From positions 248,001 through 312,000 of the forward strand of contig JBBPIE010000001.1 in NCBI GenBank assembly GCA_038040485.1: a stretch of DNA of 64,000 nt. Direction: 5' to 3'. The first letter of the stretch is position 1. The number at the start of each line of letters is the position of its first letter. Made by a program: the position numbers and the translations under genes. The stretch is from Onstottus_B arcticum. GTDB taxonomy: Bacteria > Acidobacteriota > Blastocatellia > UBA7656. The notes under the pieces are model-generated. The model was not told the DNA's origin and searched no databases. It saw nothing but the letters and a program-made list of their open reading frames with translations. Of the stretch, positions 16,121 to 24,808 are shown piece by piece.

Positions 16121-16703
16121 GATTCCTCCTCGATCTGATTGCCTTGACACATTCGACCAGCGACGGAAAATGTGAGCCGCACTATCGCGTCTCGACCATC
16201 GACGTTCCTTACCAGAGCCACCGCCGGTTTCACTGAACGTCTGTGGATTCCGCAGTCCATTGCAAAGAGCAAGGACTGGGCCATTGATGGCAATCCGTGT
16301 GGCGATATCGGGCTTCGCGGAAAGCGCGTAGAGGTCGGTCGACTATATACGTAGAAGCCGCAGTCGTACTCACGGGTTGCGTTTTGAATTGAACCAGATC
16401 TCTTTGCGATGGCTCGAGGACCGGGAGGGTCGCGAGGAGGTGTGCACGCTCCCGACCTGGGTGGGTCGAGCGCGTAGGATCAGGAGTCGAACTTACGGAA
16501 AGCGCCAGTTTGGCAGTCGTCTCTCGAGGCACTCGGTCGTTGGTCACTGAATGGGAATTGTCGCGTCCAGCGCAAAAGGCGGGTCAAGATTGTGTGTAGG
16601 GATGTCACACAACCCAACTTCGCTAACACATCGTGAACGGCCGGTGACATTTCTTGGCGGCGAATTCAAAGTTCCGCACCAGCCTGCGACATCAAGGAAG
16701 AGG
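16121..16703. other. Region upstream of the second pilin cassette, no clear gene
   Basis: It contains short minus-strand frames (16230-16547 and 16066-16293) without ribosome binding sites or known motifs. Fragments such as AINGPVLALCNGLRNPQ and LVRNVDGR read as protein in different frames, so this may be decayed coding sequence like the spacer at 11192-12274. It is probably also the promoter region of the upstream cassette, although no good -35/-10 or -24/-12 pair was found. Confidence 0.4.
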
Positions 16704-17240
16704 TTATCGAAGAATGTCCTTGCAGTCGCCGCCCTGAACGCGATCCTGTATGCACCTGAGCATACTGTCTTCGAGTTCGCCCTTGGAAGTGAGCGGAACC
16801 CATTCGCTTCCAGACATGCCGTCTGTCATTCCTTCGAACTTCGCATACACTCCAACCTGAGCCGTTTTTGTCGAAGCCGGAGTGATCTGAACGCGAAGCA
16901 CATACCGCCCCCTGACCCAGTTTCGCACCGCGGCTGAAGGAACCTCACAATAGTGTTCGAGCTGGCTGCGAGTCGGGATGCCCTTAGTGAAGACTACCGA
17001 TTTGCTGATCAGGATGCATTCACCGGTAACCTGGTTGCAGTCCTCTTTGTCGAGAGGGATCTCGCGAGTCTCAAGCATCTGTTTGGTTGTGCTGACTACT
17101 TCGTCGCGGCTGGCGACAATGATCGAGGGGTTGGGCAAGGGTTTGACGACCTTTGGTTTCTGGAGCTGTATCTGGCCGTCGGCTGACGAAACGATTAGGA
17201 AAAGAAGAACAGAACCCGCCGTTAGAAACCTGCGCATCAT
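16704..17240 (-). CDS. Secreted protein of unknown function
   Basis: 178 residues from the ATG at 17240 (GAGG five bases upstream; a second ATG follows directly). Residues 1-21 are a signal peptide (RRFLTAGSVLLFLIVSS). The mature part starts QIQLQKPKVVKPLPNPS, then holds EDCNQVTGECILISKSVV, an HYCEVPSAAVRNWV segment and a C-terminal MLRCIQDRVQGGDCKD. Five cysteines in the mature part point to disulfides outside the cytoplasm. No family is recognised. It lies just upstream of the pilin cluster on the same strand but 580 bp away, so a shared role is only a possibility. Confidence 0.65.
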   Translation of the reverse strand: MMRRFLTAGSVLLFLIVSSADGQIQLQKPKVVKPLPNPSIIVASRDEVVSTTKQMLETREIPLDKEDCNQVTGECILISKSVVFTKGIPTRSQLEHYCEVPSAAVRNWVRGRYVLRVQITPASTKTAQVGVYAKFEGMTDGMSGSEWVPLTSKGELEDSMLRCIQDRVQGGDCKDILR

Positions 17241-17697
17241 TGCAACCTCATAAAGCATCGACGTGACTCCCCGACCAGTGTCCTGAACAGTACCAGTGGC
17301 GTATGGTTTATTCAAGATAATCACCCGATAATCACCACCGCAAGTAGAGTTCGCGACCCTCTAATCTTGGTACAACCTGTTCGAAACAACCGGATAAATG
17401 CTCGAAGGCACAGCATTCCATTCGCGTTGACATCATCTCCAGATCCAGGGGCACGCACCAGCAACCTCCAAGAAGTCTGCGCTTGTGGCGCTTAACGGGC
17501 TTGACGGTGTTCTGCTTTTTCTTAGGAGAAGTTGCTTATTTCATGGTATTGTACCGGCCGAACATCGTGGGAGTCCCGCGATCCTCGCGGAACTTGGATC
17601 AAACTCACAGGCAAGCGTCTTCTCGTTGAGCCCGGTGATCTCACAAGCTTGCCGAACCTGAAATCAGGTCAAACCACCCGAAAAAAGGACAAAACAA
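17241..17697. other. Divergent intergenic region, probable promoters for both flanking genes
   Basis: No gene is seen. It separates the minus-strand secreted protein from the plus-strand kelch protein and must hold promoters for both. The only candidate for the plus strand is TTGACG near 17502 with a poor -10. An AAAGGA ribosome binding site precedes the ATG at 17698. No riboswitch consensus was recognised. Confidence 0.4.
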
Positions 17698-20600
17698 ATG
17701 AATAAGCCCACGTTCCTCATTTCCCGTCTCAACACGCGTGTCGTCGGATCCAATCATTTGGCAGGTCGCGCCCGCCGGCGATTAACTATCGCGCTGCTCG
17801 CCCTTGTTGTCGCCGCTCTCGCGGCTAGTTCCGCCGCACCCCACCCCGCGCTCTTTCCTAACGGGAAAACGCCTGTGGCGCCACAGCCGCCTGTGTCGCG
17901 CCTTCGGGCTCGTGTACCGGGTCAGCCGGAGATGCCTCCGCGCGAGCGCTCGTCCGAAGGTCAGCCCGACGAACCCGCGCCACGCGGCCGCTCCGAACTC
18001 AATGTTGAGCGCCGAGGTCACGTAGCAGTCGCGCTCGACCAACGTAGAGTCCTGTTCATCGGCGGAGAAAACGATCGCGGCCTGGTGAAGGAATCAGAAC
18101 TCTTTGATCTTGGCTCGAGGTCATTCTCGTTGGCCGCCGAGTTGATAAGCCCCAGGACGGATGCCGTTGCCCTCCGGCTGGCCAATGGGCGGATACTGGT
18201 GCTCGGGGGGCGTAACCACAGGCGTGAACTCAGGTCAACCGAGATCTATGATTCAGCGTCGAACTCTTTTATCCAAGGACCGAAGATGGTACACGCTCGC
18301 ACAGGGCACACCGCGACTCTGCTCGAGGATGGAAGGCTGCTCGTCATCGGTGGCGACACTGAAGGCAGCGCTGAAATCCTTGATCCATCTGCCAAACGCT
18401 TCTCGCTCATAGCCGCGAGACTAAACACTCGGCGAGCCTTCCACTCTGCCGTGGTTCTACAAAGCGGGAAGGTTCTTATCGCGGGCGGACGAAATGCCGA
18501 AGGGGACCCAGAGGCGTCAGCGGAGATATGCGACCCAAAAATTCCCACATTTTCCTCGATGCGGAACTCAATGGGGACACGTCGTGTACGCCCTACGCTT
18601 CGGGTGTTGTCCGACGGCAACGTGCAAGTCATCGGTGGTGATGATGGACGTTCGATGGAGATGTTCAATTCAGAAGGTCGGTATTTCACCGCCCTCGCTT
18701 ACCTGGCGCCGGACTCCAATTCACCGGAAAAGATCTCACAGGTCCTACGCTGCGAGACGCGCGTTGCCCTCCTTCATAAGGCTGACAGGGACAGCGTGGT
18801 GGACAAACCAGGTCGTTCTATCCTTCTCGAAGACCCGCGCTGGCCGACAGAGCCATCATCTGACCTGCTAGACCGCGGCGACTACACGCTGACTGAGATT
18901 CCAGGATCTGGCACTGCTTTGGTAGCCGGGGGCATGAGCTCAGCCGGGAAGACTCTCAGTTCGATGGTTGCTTTTGAAAGCTCGGCGGCAACGGTGGCGA
19001 CTGACGAAACTGATTATTCCCCGGGAGAAACAGTGATCATCACGGGCGCCAATTGGCAGGCTGGCGAAATCGTGCAACTAACGCTGCACAGAGACAATGA
19101 TACTCCAGACACGTTGCTGAGCGCGTTGGCTGACGATAGTGGCAACATATCGAATTCCGACTACGTCGTTCAGGAGAGCGACTTGGATGTCACGTTCCTG
19201 CTTACCGCAGTAGGCCAAGCTTCTGGCTTCACGGCCCAGACGACCTTCACCGATCAGAGCAACCTGATAACCCAGATTGGTTTCAATACTGTCAGCCAGC
19301 CGGCCAGCTTTACTGTCGGTGTTCCTAACGCCACTTCATCGCCGCTTCGCGTGCAGTCTCGAAATGCCATTGGCGCTGGAGAGGCCGTAACCGGCAGCGG
19401 CAACTCCGTCACTATTCAAGTCACCTCCAACTGGGCTACAGGCAGGTTCGATACGAGCAGCGGCGGAACTTTCACTGCTACAAGTCTCACATTGCAGATC
19501 AATGCGGGTAGTCAGAACACACCCGACTTCTTCTATCGTGAAACAACGGCAGGCTCCGTCACTCTTATCGCGGCGGTCACCGCGACCACCGGTGTGAATA
19601 ATCTGCCCATCAATTCGGCCTCCTCAATAGCCAAACCGGTCAACAAGGCAAACACAACGACAAGCGTCGCATCGGGCGCCGCCAATCCTCTGCAGTGCGG
19701 GCAATCCGTTACCTTTACGGCCACGGTGGCCCACGCGACTTCAGGCGGCGCAGGCGCACCTACAGGGGCGGTTACCTTCAAAGACGGAGCAACGACTCTG
19801 GGGACAGGAACCCTTAGCGCCGGGCCGATATTCACAGCCGCGTTCACGACCTCCTCGCTGTCGCTGGGAAGTCACTCGATCACGGCAGTGTATGGTCCCG
19901 ATAGCAACTTCAACGGAAGCACATCAGCTATCCTTTCCAGGACGGTGAGCGATGATCAGCCCCCGATCATCACGCTCAATGGCGCTAACCCGTTGACCGT
20001 CGAGTGCCACATGCCGTATACCGAGCCCGGCGCCATCGCAACCGATACCTGCGCCGGCGATCTAACGAATTCGATAGTCGCAACCGGCAGCATCAACCCA
20101 AATGTCGTGGGCGTCTACACGGTTCACTACGATGTCAGTGATCCAACGGGCAACTCTTCAGGGCAGGCGACCCGCACGGTGAGCGTCGTCGATACCACTC
20201 CTCCCACGCTCTCTCTGGTCGGCGCCAGTGCATTTACCGTTGAGTGCCACACTTCGTTCATCGATCCCGGCGCCACCGCAACCGATATATGCGCAGGCGA
20301 TCTAATCGGTTCAATAGTGGTGGCCGGAACGGTGAACGCCAACGCCATCGGCATCTATACGGTTCACTACAGCGTCAGCGATCCAGCGGGCAACCCTGCC
20401 CTCCAGGCGACTCGCATGGTGAATGTCGTCGATACCACTCCTCCCACGCTCTCTCTTGTCGGCGCTAATCCGTTTATCGTTGAGTGCCGCACCTCGTTCA
20501 TCGATCCCGGTGCTACCGCCCACGATTCTTGCGATGCCAGCCTCACAACGGCCACTTCTTCGGGGAGTGTTAACGTAAACGTTCCCGGCGACTACATCGT

Positions 20601-22191
20601 GACTTACAGCGCTTCCGACGCTTCTGGTAACGCAGCCGCCACAGTCACACGCACGGTTCAGGTCCAGGACACAACCCCTCCAAGCATCACGCTTAGTGGT
20701 GCGAGCCCGTTCAACGTCGAGTGCCACACCAGCTTCACTGATCCGGGCGCGATCGCAAGCGATTCGTGCGATAGCGGTCTCACAGCCGCCACTGCGTCAG
20801 GCAGCGTTAACGTCAACGTCCCGGGTGACTACTTCATCACTTACAACGCTTCCGATGCCTCAAACAACCACGCCGTTCCCGTTACTCGAGATGTTCACGT
20901 AGTCGACACAACTCCGCCTGTTCCGAACCTGACGACTCTTCCGACAATCACCGGCGAGTGCTCGGCTACGGCTACGGTCAACTCGCCGCCAACCGCCACT
21001 GACACTTGCGCGGGCATGATCACCGCGACAACCGCGGACCCGTTGGGTTACAACACTGAAGGGACATTCACGGTCCATTGGACTTACGATGATGGTCACG
21101 GCAACATATCAACCCAAACTCAGACGGTGGTCGTCGACGACACGATTGCGCCTGTTCCCAATGTGGCGTCGCTGGCGCCGGTGCCAGGCCAGTGCTCGGC
21201 AACAGTGACGGCGCCAACTGCCACCGACAACTGCTCCGGCTCGATCACCGCGACAACCACGAACCCGTTGACCTACAACACCGAAGGGACATTCACGCTT
21301 CTTTGGACCTACGATGATGGTCACGGCAACATATCAACCCAAACCCAGACGGTGGTCGTCGACGACACGATCGCGCCTGTTCCCAATGTGGCGTCGCTGG
21401 CCCCGGTGACGGGCCAGTGCTCGGCAGCAGTGACCGCGCCAACTGCCACCGACAACTGCTCCAGCGCGATCACTGGCACCACTTCTGACCCTCTCGTCTA
21501 TTCGACCCAGGGAACATTCACCGTTCACTGGACCTACAATGACGGTCACGGCAACATGTCAAGTCAGACTCAAACGGTAAACGTCAACGACACGATTGCA
21601 CCGACAATCACGTCGTGCGCGCTGCCGCAAGCGCTCGCAGCGATCAACGGTCAAGCCATCGTGCCGTCGTTCACGGGAGGCGTTGCAGCAAGCGACAACT
21701 GCACTCCCGCAGCCTCGCTTCTCAAAATGCAAGCCCCGTCTGCCGGCACCACTGTTGGACCTGGCAACTACTCCATCACGATCACGGTGAAAGATGCAGC
21801 GAACAATCCGACAACTTGTACGTCAACGTTCTCAGTGGTCTACAATTTCGCCGGTTTTTTCGCGCCAATCGATAACCTCCCGGTCGTGAACATTGCGAAG
21901 GCCGGGAGCGCTATTCCCATCAAGTTCAGCCTTGGTGGTTACCAGGGTCTGAATATCTTTGACCCTGGTAATCCGGGATCGGCACCCATTACCTGCGACT
22001 TCGGGGCTCCGGCTGAGGCCGTAGACGAAACAGTCAATGCCGGCGGAAGCAGTCTGAACTATGACTCCACGGTAGACCGTTACATCTATGTATGGAAGAC
22101 CGAGAAATCGTGGGCAAACTCTTGTCGCCTGCTCGTTGTAAAGTTGAGGGATGGCAGTATCTACCGCGCAAATTTCAGATTCGTTAAGTGA
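17698..22191 (+). CDS. Giant secreted kelch / Ig-like repeat / PxKF-domain surface protein
   Basis: 1497 residues. An N-terminal export signal lies at about 27-48 (RRLTIALLALVVAALAA) after a long n-region. A kelch propeller follows (about 100-330; motifs RILVLGGRNHR, RLLVIGGDTEG, KVLIAGGRNAEG). Residues about 430-500 form a TDYSPGETVIITG-type Ig domain and about 650-745 a Big-type Ig domain (GAVTFKDGATTLG). Four DUF5011-like repeats (about 750-1068, each starting DTTPP) and three 75-77-residue HYR-like repeats (about 1068-1295, with TDNCS and TWTYDDGHGN) come next. The C-terminus (about 1380-1497) is a PxKF domain (IPIKFSLGG). It is an exported adhesin- or scaffold-like protein; no enzymatic site is seen. 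Confidence 0.8.
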   Translation: MNKPTFLISRLNTRVVGSNHLAGRARRRLTIALLALVVAALAASSAAPHPALFPNGKTPVAPQPPVSRLRARVPGQPEMPPRERSSEGQPDEPAPRGRSELNVERRGHVAVALDQRRVLFIGGENDRGLVKESELFDLGSRSFSLAAELISPRTDAVALRLANGRILVLGGRNHRRELRSTEIYDSASNSFIQGPKMVHARTGHTATLLEDGRLLVIGGDTEGSAEILDPSAKRFSLIAARLNTRRAFHSAVVLQSGKVLIAGGRNAEGDPEASAEICDPKIPTFSSMRNSMGTRRVRPTLRVLSDGNVQVIGGDDGRSMEMFNSEGRYFTALAYLAPDSNSPEKISQVLRCETRVALLHKADRDSVVDKPGRSILLEDPRWPTEPSSDLLDRGDYTLTEIPGSGTALVAGGMSSAGKTLSSMVAFESSAATVATDETDYSPGETVIITGANWQAGEIVQLTLHRDNDTPDTLLSALADDSGNISNSDYVVQESDLDVTFLLTAVGQASGFTAQTTFTDQSNLITQIGFNTVSQPASFTVGVPNATSSPLRVQSRNAIGAGEAVTGSGNSVTIQVTSNWATGRFDTSSGGTFTATSLTLQINAGSQNTPDFFYRETTAGSVTLIAAVTATTGVNNLPINSASSIAKPVNKANTTTSVASGAANPLQCGQSVTFTATVAHATSGGAGAPTGAVTFKDGATTLGTGTLSAGPIFTAAFTTSSLSLGSHSITAVYGPDSNFNGSTSAILSRTVSDDQPPIITLNGANPLTVECHMPYTEPGAIATDTCAGDLTNSIVATGSINPNVVGVYTVHYDVSDPTGNSSGQATRTVSVVDTTPPTLSLVGASAFTVECHTSFIDPGATATDICAGDLIGSIVVAGTVNANAIGIYTVHYSVSDPAGNPALQATRMVNVVDTTPPTLSLVGANPFIVECRTSFIDPGATAHDSCDASLTTATSSGSVNVNVPGDYIVTYSASDASGNAAATVTRTVQVQDTTPPSITLSGASPFNVECHTSFTDPGAIASDSCDSGLTAATASGSVNVNVPGDYFITYNASDASNNHAVPVTRDVHVVDTTPPVPNLTTLPTITGECSATATVNSPPTATDTCAGMITATTADPLGYNTEGTFTVHWTYDDGHGNISTQTQTVVVDDTIAPVPNVASLAPVPGQCSATVTAPTATDNCSGSITATTTNPLTYNTEGTFTLLWTYDDGHGNISTQTQTVVVDDTIAPVPNVASLAPVTGQCSAAVTAPTATDNCSSAITGTTSDPLVYSTQGTFTVHWTYNDGHGNMSSQTQTVNVNDTIAPTITSCALPQALAAINGQAIVPSFTGGVAASDNCTPAASLLKMQAPSAGTTVGPGNYSITITVKDAANNPTTCTSTFSVVYNFAGFFAPIDNLPVVNIAKAGSAIPIKFSLGGYQGLNIFDPGNPGSAPITCDFGAPAEAVDETVNAGGSSLNYDSTVDRYIYVWKTEKSWANSCRLLVVKLRDGSIYRANFRFVK
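19950..21590 (+). repeat. Tandem intragenic repeats in the kelch/PxKF gene
   Basis: Coding tandem repeats. DUF5011-like units recur with a period near 240 bp (GATACCACTCCTCCCACGCT at 20191 and 20431). HYR-like units recur at 231 and then 225 bp (GTCGAC starting at 20902, 21133 and 21358). The last two units are almost identical at DNA level, pointing to recent duplication or gene conversion. All periods are multiples of three, so copy-number change keeps the frame. Confidence 0.8.
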
Positions 22192-22567
22192 GGATGCGGT
22201 CTCCTCTTTAAGCGCCCGAAACTGTGAGTCGCCACCATCCTTATATGGCGGGATCCGTGCGCAGCCGTTCCCAACTCCTCGTGAGCTTGAGTTCATACGC
22301 GCGAGAAGGGGTCAGCGGAACGATCCCGCCAAAAACTCAAAACGGACAGGGTCACTTGTGATGGTTCGGGGTGGAGGGCGCCGACCAAACGTACCTAATT
22401 CCACACCTTCGGGAGACCGCAGCCGCCACGTTGCTGCGGTTCATCCCGCCAAACTGTCGGTAACCGGCGAGATCGCCTTTTACCTGTAACACGACTGAGG
22501 CCCTGTCGAGCATTAGGCTTGGCCTCCTGCTGTGCTGTTAATCGCGAACAGGTAACGGAACCCTCGA
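22192..22567. other. Intergenic region, nothing recognised
   Basis: Lies between the ends of two convergent genes (kelch protein and zinc-ribbon protein). No gene, clear terminator or repeat was found. Confidence 0.5.
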
Positions 22568-22819
22568 TCAGGAAAAAAACCGGGTTATGAGCCACGCGGT
22601 TAATGCTGAGAGTATGACAAGCGTGAAAAGAAGCATTGCGCGTGCACACCTTTTCAATATTCCAGGCCATGGACTCTCGCCGGTAGGTAACCAGCCTCGC
22701 CACAAGCAGTCGGCGCAGCGGTAGAGCCTGTAGCTGCTAAGAGTCTTGAGCAACCTTTCAAGACCTCGGGCATGCGACCTAGCTAGATTTTCCACTCCAC
22801 ATCGAGGACATGGGAACAT
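22568..22819 (-). CDS. Small zinc-ribbon membrane protein of unknown function
   Basis: 83 residues from the ATG at 22819 with GAGG seven bases upstream. CPRCG near the start and CADC at about residue 38 form a four-cysteine zinc ribbon around YRLYRCADCLWRGW. The C-terminal half has one hydrophobic helix (MLLFTLVILSALTAWLI) ending in RFFS. The protein is probably membrane-anchored with its zinc ribbon in the cytoplasm. The pattern is coherent and the start is well placed, so it is likely a real gene, but no function can be assigned. Confidence 0.6.
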   Translation of the reverse strand: MFPCPRCGVENLARSHARGLERLLKTLSSYRLYRCADCLWRGWLPTGESPWPGILKRCARAMLLFTLVILSALTAWLITRFFS

Positions 22820-23113
22820 GGCTGTTCCTCGCGCCATTCAACTCAGCGAACGGCTTTCAGCACCTTCCCCATTGGGCTGCGCCAAGAGACACAACCGACT
22901 AGTGAAGCCGGGACAATATGAGGCCCTTAAACTAAGTCTTGCTTTCAGGCCTGGTAAACGGCGGTACTCACACAGGAGTCATCGAACGGGCAACCATTTT
23001 GGACTATCGGGCGCGCCGGTCGGTCACGAACTCGATCGGGATCGTCGCGATCTGTTGTCTCCCGGCGCGCCCGTTTCTTATTTGCAAATCACGCAACCTG
23101 GGTTCGCCTGCCG

Positions 23114-23632
23114 CTATGGAGCGGCTTGGAAGCAGTCTTTCGTCGGCGGGTTCGTCATCGACCTGGCAAGCTCGCTTCGGAATTCACCGAATCCTTTGCG
23201 CACCTCGCCCATGTTCACGCCCGCTTCTCGTGTGATTTCTCCGATCGACTTCCCGGCGACTAGCTTTGCGATAACTTCATTGAGTCCGAAGCCGGCCTCA
23301 TCGAGCCTGTCTACCAGCAATACCGCGGCGACGAATTGCCCAAAAGGAAAATCGGCCAGACCCTCGAACTTTGTTTTCAGATCCTGCGCGGTCTCGAAAC
23401 CATCGATGGTCGTATGAGCAGCGAGAACGCAAAATACGGCGTCGCGACCGAGACCCTTCCCGGTCTTTTCAGCAGCCTTGGCCAGCTTCTTGGCCTCCTT
23501 GTCGAGCTTCTTTTCTTCCTTTTTGCTGTTGCCTTTCCCCTCGCTTTTTCCTTGAGCGATCACGTGATCGGCTGAAACAGAAAACATCACTGTGGCGACG
23601 ACTAACGCAAGAACAATCTTCAACCTCTTCAT
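23114..23632 (-). CDS. Secreted Lys-rich protein of unknown function
   Basis: 172 residues from the ATG at 23632 with GGAGG and good spacing. Residues 1-26 form a signal peptide (RLKIVLALVVATVMFSV). A strongly basic, Lys/Glu-rich segment (KSEGKGNSKKEEKKLDKEAKKLAKAAEK) may be a helical or coiled stretch. A hydrophobic globular part follows (FGQFVAAVLLVDRLDEAGFGLNEVIAKLVAGKSIGEI), containing a helix-turn-helix-like EITREAGVNMGEVR. A C-terminal Cys pairs with only one other (FCVLAAH). No family is recognised. Confidence 0.65.
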   Translation of the reverse strand: MKRLKIVLALVVATVMFSVSADHVIAQGKSEGKGNSKKEEKKLDKEAKKLAKAAEKTGKGLGRDAVFCVLAAHTTIDGFETAQDLKTKFEGLADFPFGQFVAAVLLVDRLDEAGFGLNEVIAKLVAGKSIGEITREAGVNMGEVRKGFGEFRSELARSMTNPPTKDCFQAAP

Positions 23633-23927
23633 AAACCTACCTCCAAAACAAGTGAAATAAGAGCGAGCCAAGTACGAGAAAATGGAGCCGGTCTGGTTAT
23701 CACGTCTACAAGTAATTCATAGCCGGTTGATCCGGCTTTTTAGCGCCCCTGCGGTTTTCTCGAACTCAGGTCTCTTTGGTGAGGAAGTAACCGGGACCAG
23801 AAACAGTCTAAGGCGCGGGTCGAATTAGGTCAATACAAATCAAAATCCGAGAAGCCCCGTTGCGCGAGGTGTCGATATTCGATTATTCTCTAGCCCGCCC
23901 CCCAAGAAAGCTGCGGAGCAGATTAAG

Positions 23928-24704
23928 ATGAATTCTCGTCGGCAATTCAAGGGATCAGTAGCGGTTTTGGTACTTCTGATCAGCGCATCAGCGGCAGCGC
24001 AGCAGGCGGACGGAGCGAGGACGACGCAGCCTGCCGCCCGAGCTTATGTGCCAATCGACTCTTACGATTTCGGCGACATCTACAAGGGCGAATTGATAAG
24101 CCAGATCTTCGTGATTCGCAACGAAGGAGACGCCGAGCTGAGAATCGAAGGCCTTAGCACGGGTTGTGGCTGCTCGGTGATAGACTCAGACAAGGCTATC
24201 CCTCCGGGCAAGGAAGGCAAAGCACAATTGCAGGTCAACACGTCGAGTCAGAACGGTCAGATTAGTAAGATCGCCACGCTGCGCACAAACGACCCCGAAC
24301 GGCCAAATATCGTTCTCACGCTGAGCGCGAACATACTAACCTCAGGCGATGGCGGCCCGGTGAAAGGCGTCGTTCTTCGACCCGGAAAACACATCGGCCC
24401 TATTTTTCTGGGCCCGGATGCGACCGCCGCCTTCACCGCGACGGAAGGCAAAGCCGCCAGGACTGAATTCACCGTTACCGTAGAGAGGGGAAACCTGAAG
24501 GTTCTCCGCCTGGAGACTCAGCATTTCGTTTCGCGCATCGAGACTGTTGAGGAAGGTAAGATCTTCAAGCTGATTTTTGAGTCCCGCCTCACTGACCCGC
24601 CGGGTTCCCACTCCGAGCAAGTACGTGTCGTGACCAACAGTGACGCGCTCCCCTACTTCTTCGTCAACGTGGGCGCGACCATAAAGCCCAAGCCGAGTGC
24701 GTAA
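23928..24704 (+). CDS. Secreted DUF1573 (Ig-like) protein
   Basis: 258 residues from the ATG at 23928; GGAG lies ten or so bases upstream. Residues 1-24 form a signal peptide (VAVLVLLISASAAAQ). The DUF1573 Ig-like domain covers about 45-140: SYDFGDIYKGE, then FVIRNEGDAELRIEGLSTGCGCS, then PPGKEGKAQLQV and TLRTNDPERP. The GCGCS cysteine pair is characteristic. A second beta domain (about 150-258) follows. Such proteins are usually surface or periplasmic binding modules of unknown ligand. A subtilisin-like protease gene follows on the same strand, but a promoter between them suggests separate transcription. Confidence 0.8.
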   Translation: MNSRRQFKGSVAVLVLLISASAAAQQADGARTTQPAARAYVPIDSYDFGDIYKGELISQIFVIRNEGDAELRIEGLSTGCGCSVIDSDKAIPPGKEGKAQLQVNTSSQNGQISKIATLRTNDPERPNIVLTLSANILTSGDGGPVKGVVLRPGKHIGPIFLGPDATAAFTATEGKAARTEFTVTVERGNLKVLRLETQHFVSRIETVEEGKIFKLIFESRLTDPPGSHSEQVRVVTNSDALPYFFVNVGATIKPKPSA

Positions 24705-24731
24705 CAGCAATCGTCCTCTGTTGGACCCCCA

Positions 24732-24761
24732 TTGCTCGCAAGAGCAAGACGCCGCTATAAT
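24732..24761 (+). promoter_or_regulatory. Sigma70-type promoter for the S8 protease
   Basis: TTGCTC (24732-24737), 18-bp spacer, perfect TATAAT (24756-24761). Predicted transcription starts near 24768, giving a ~40-nt leader before the ATG at 24809. The -10 is strong; the -35 matches only in part. Confidence 0.55.
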
Positions 24762-24808
24762 TGCCCCTTGTCCGGGGCGATCGTTCAGGGCTGATTCGGC
24801 ATTTGAAC

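Noticed and set aside
22746..23417. 223-codon plus-strand frame
   Set aside because: It is antisense to two minus-strand genes with good starts and signal/zinc motifs.
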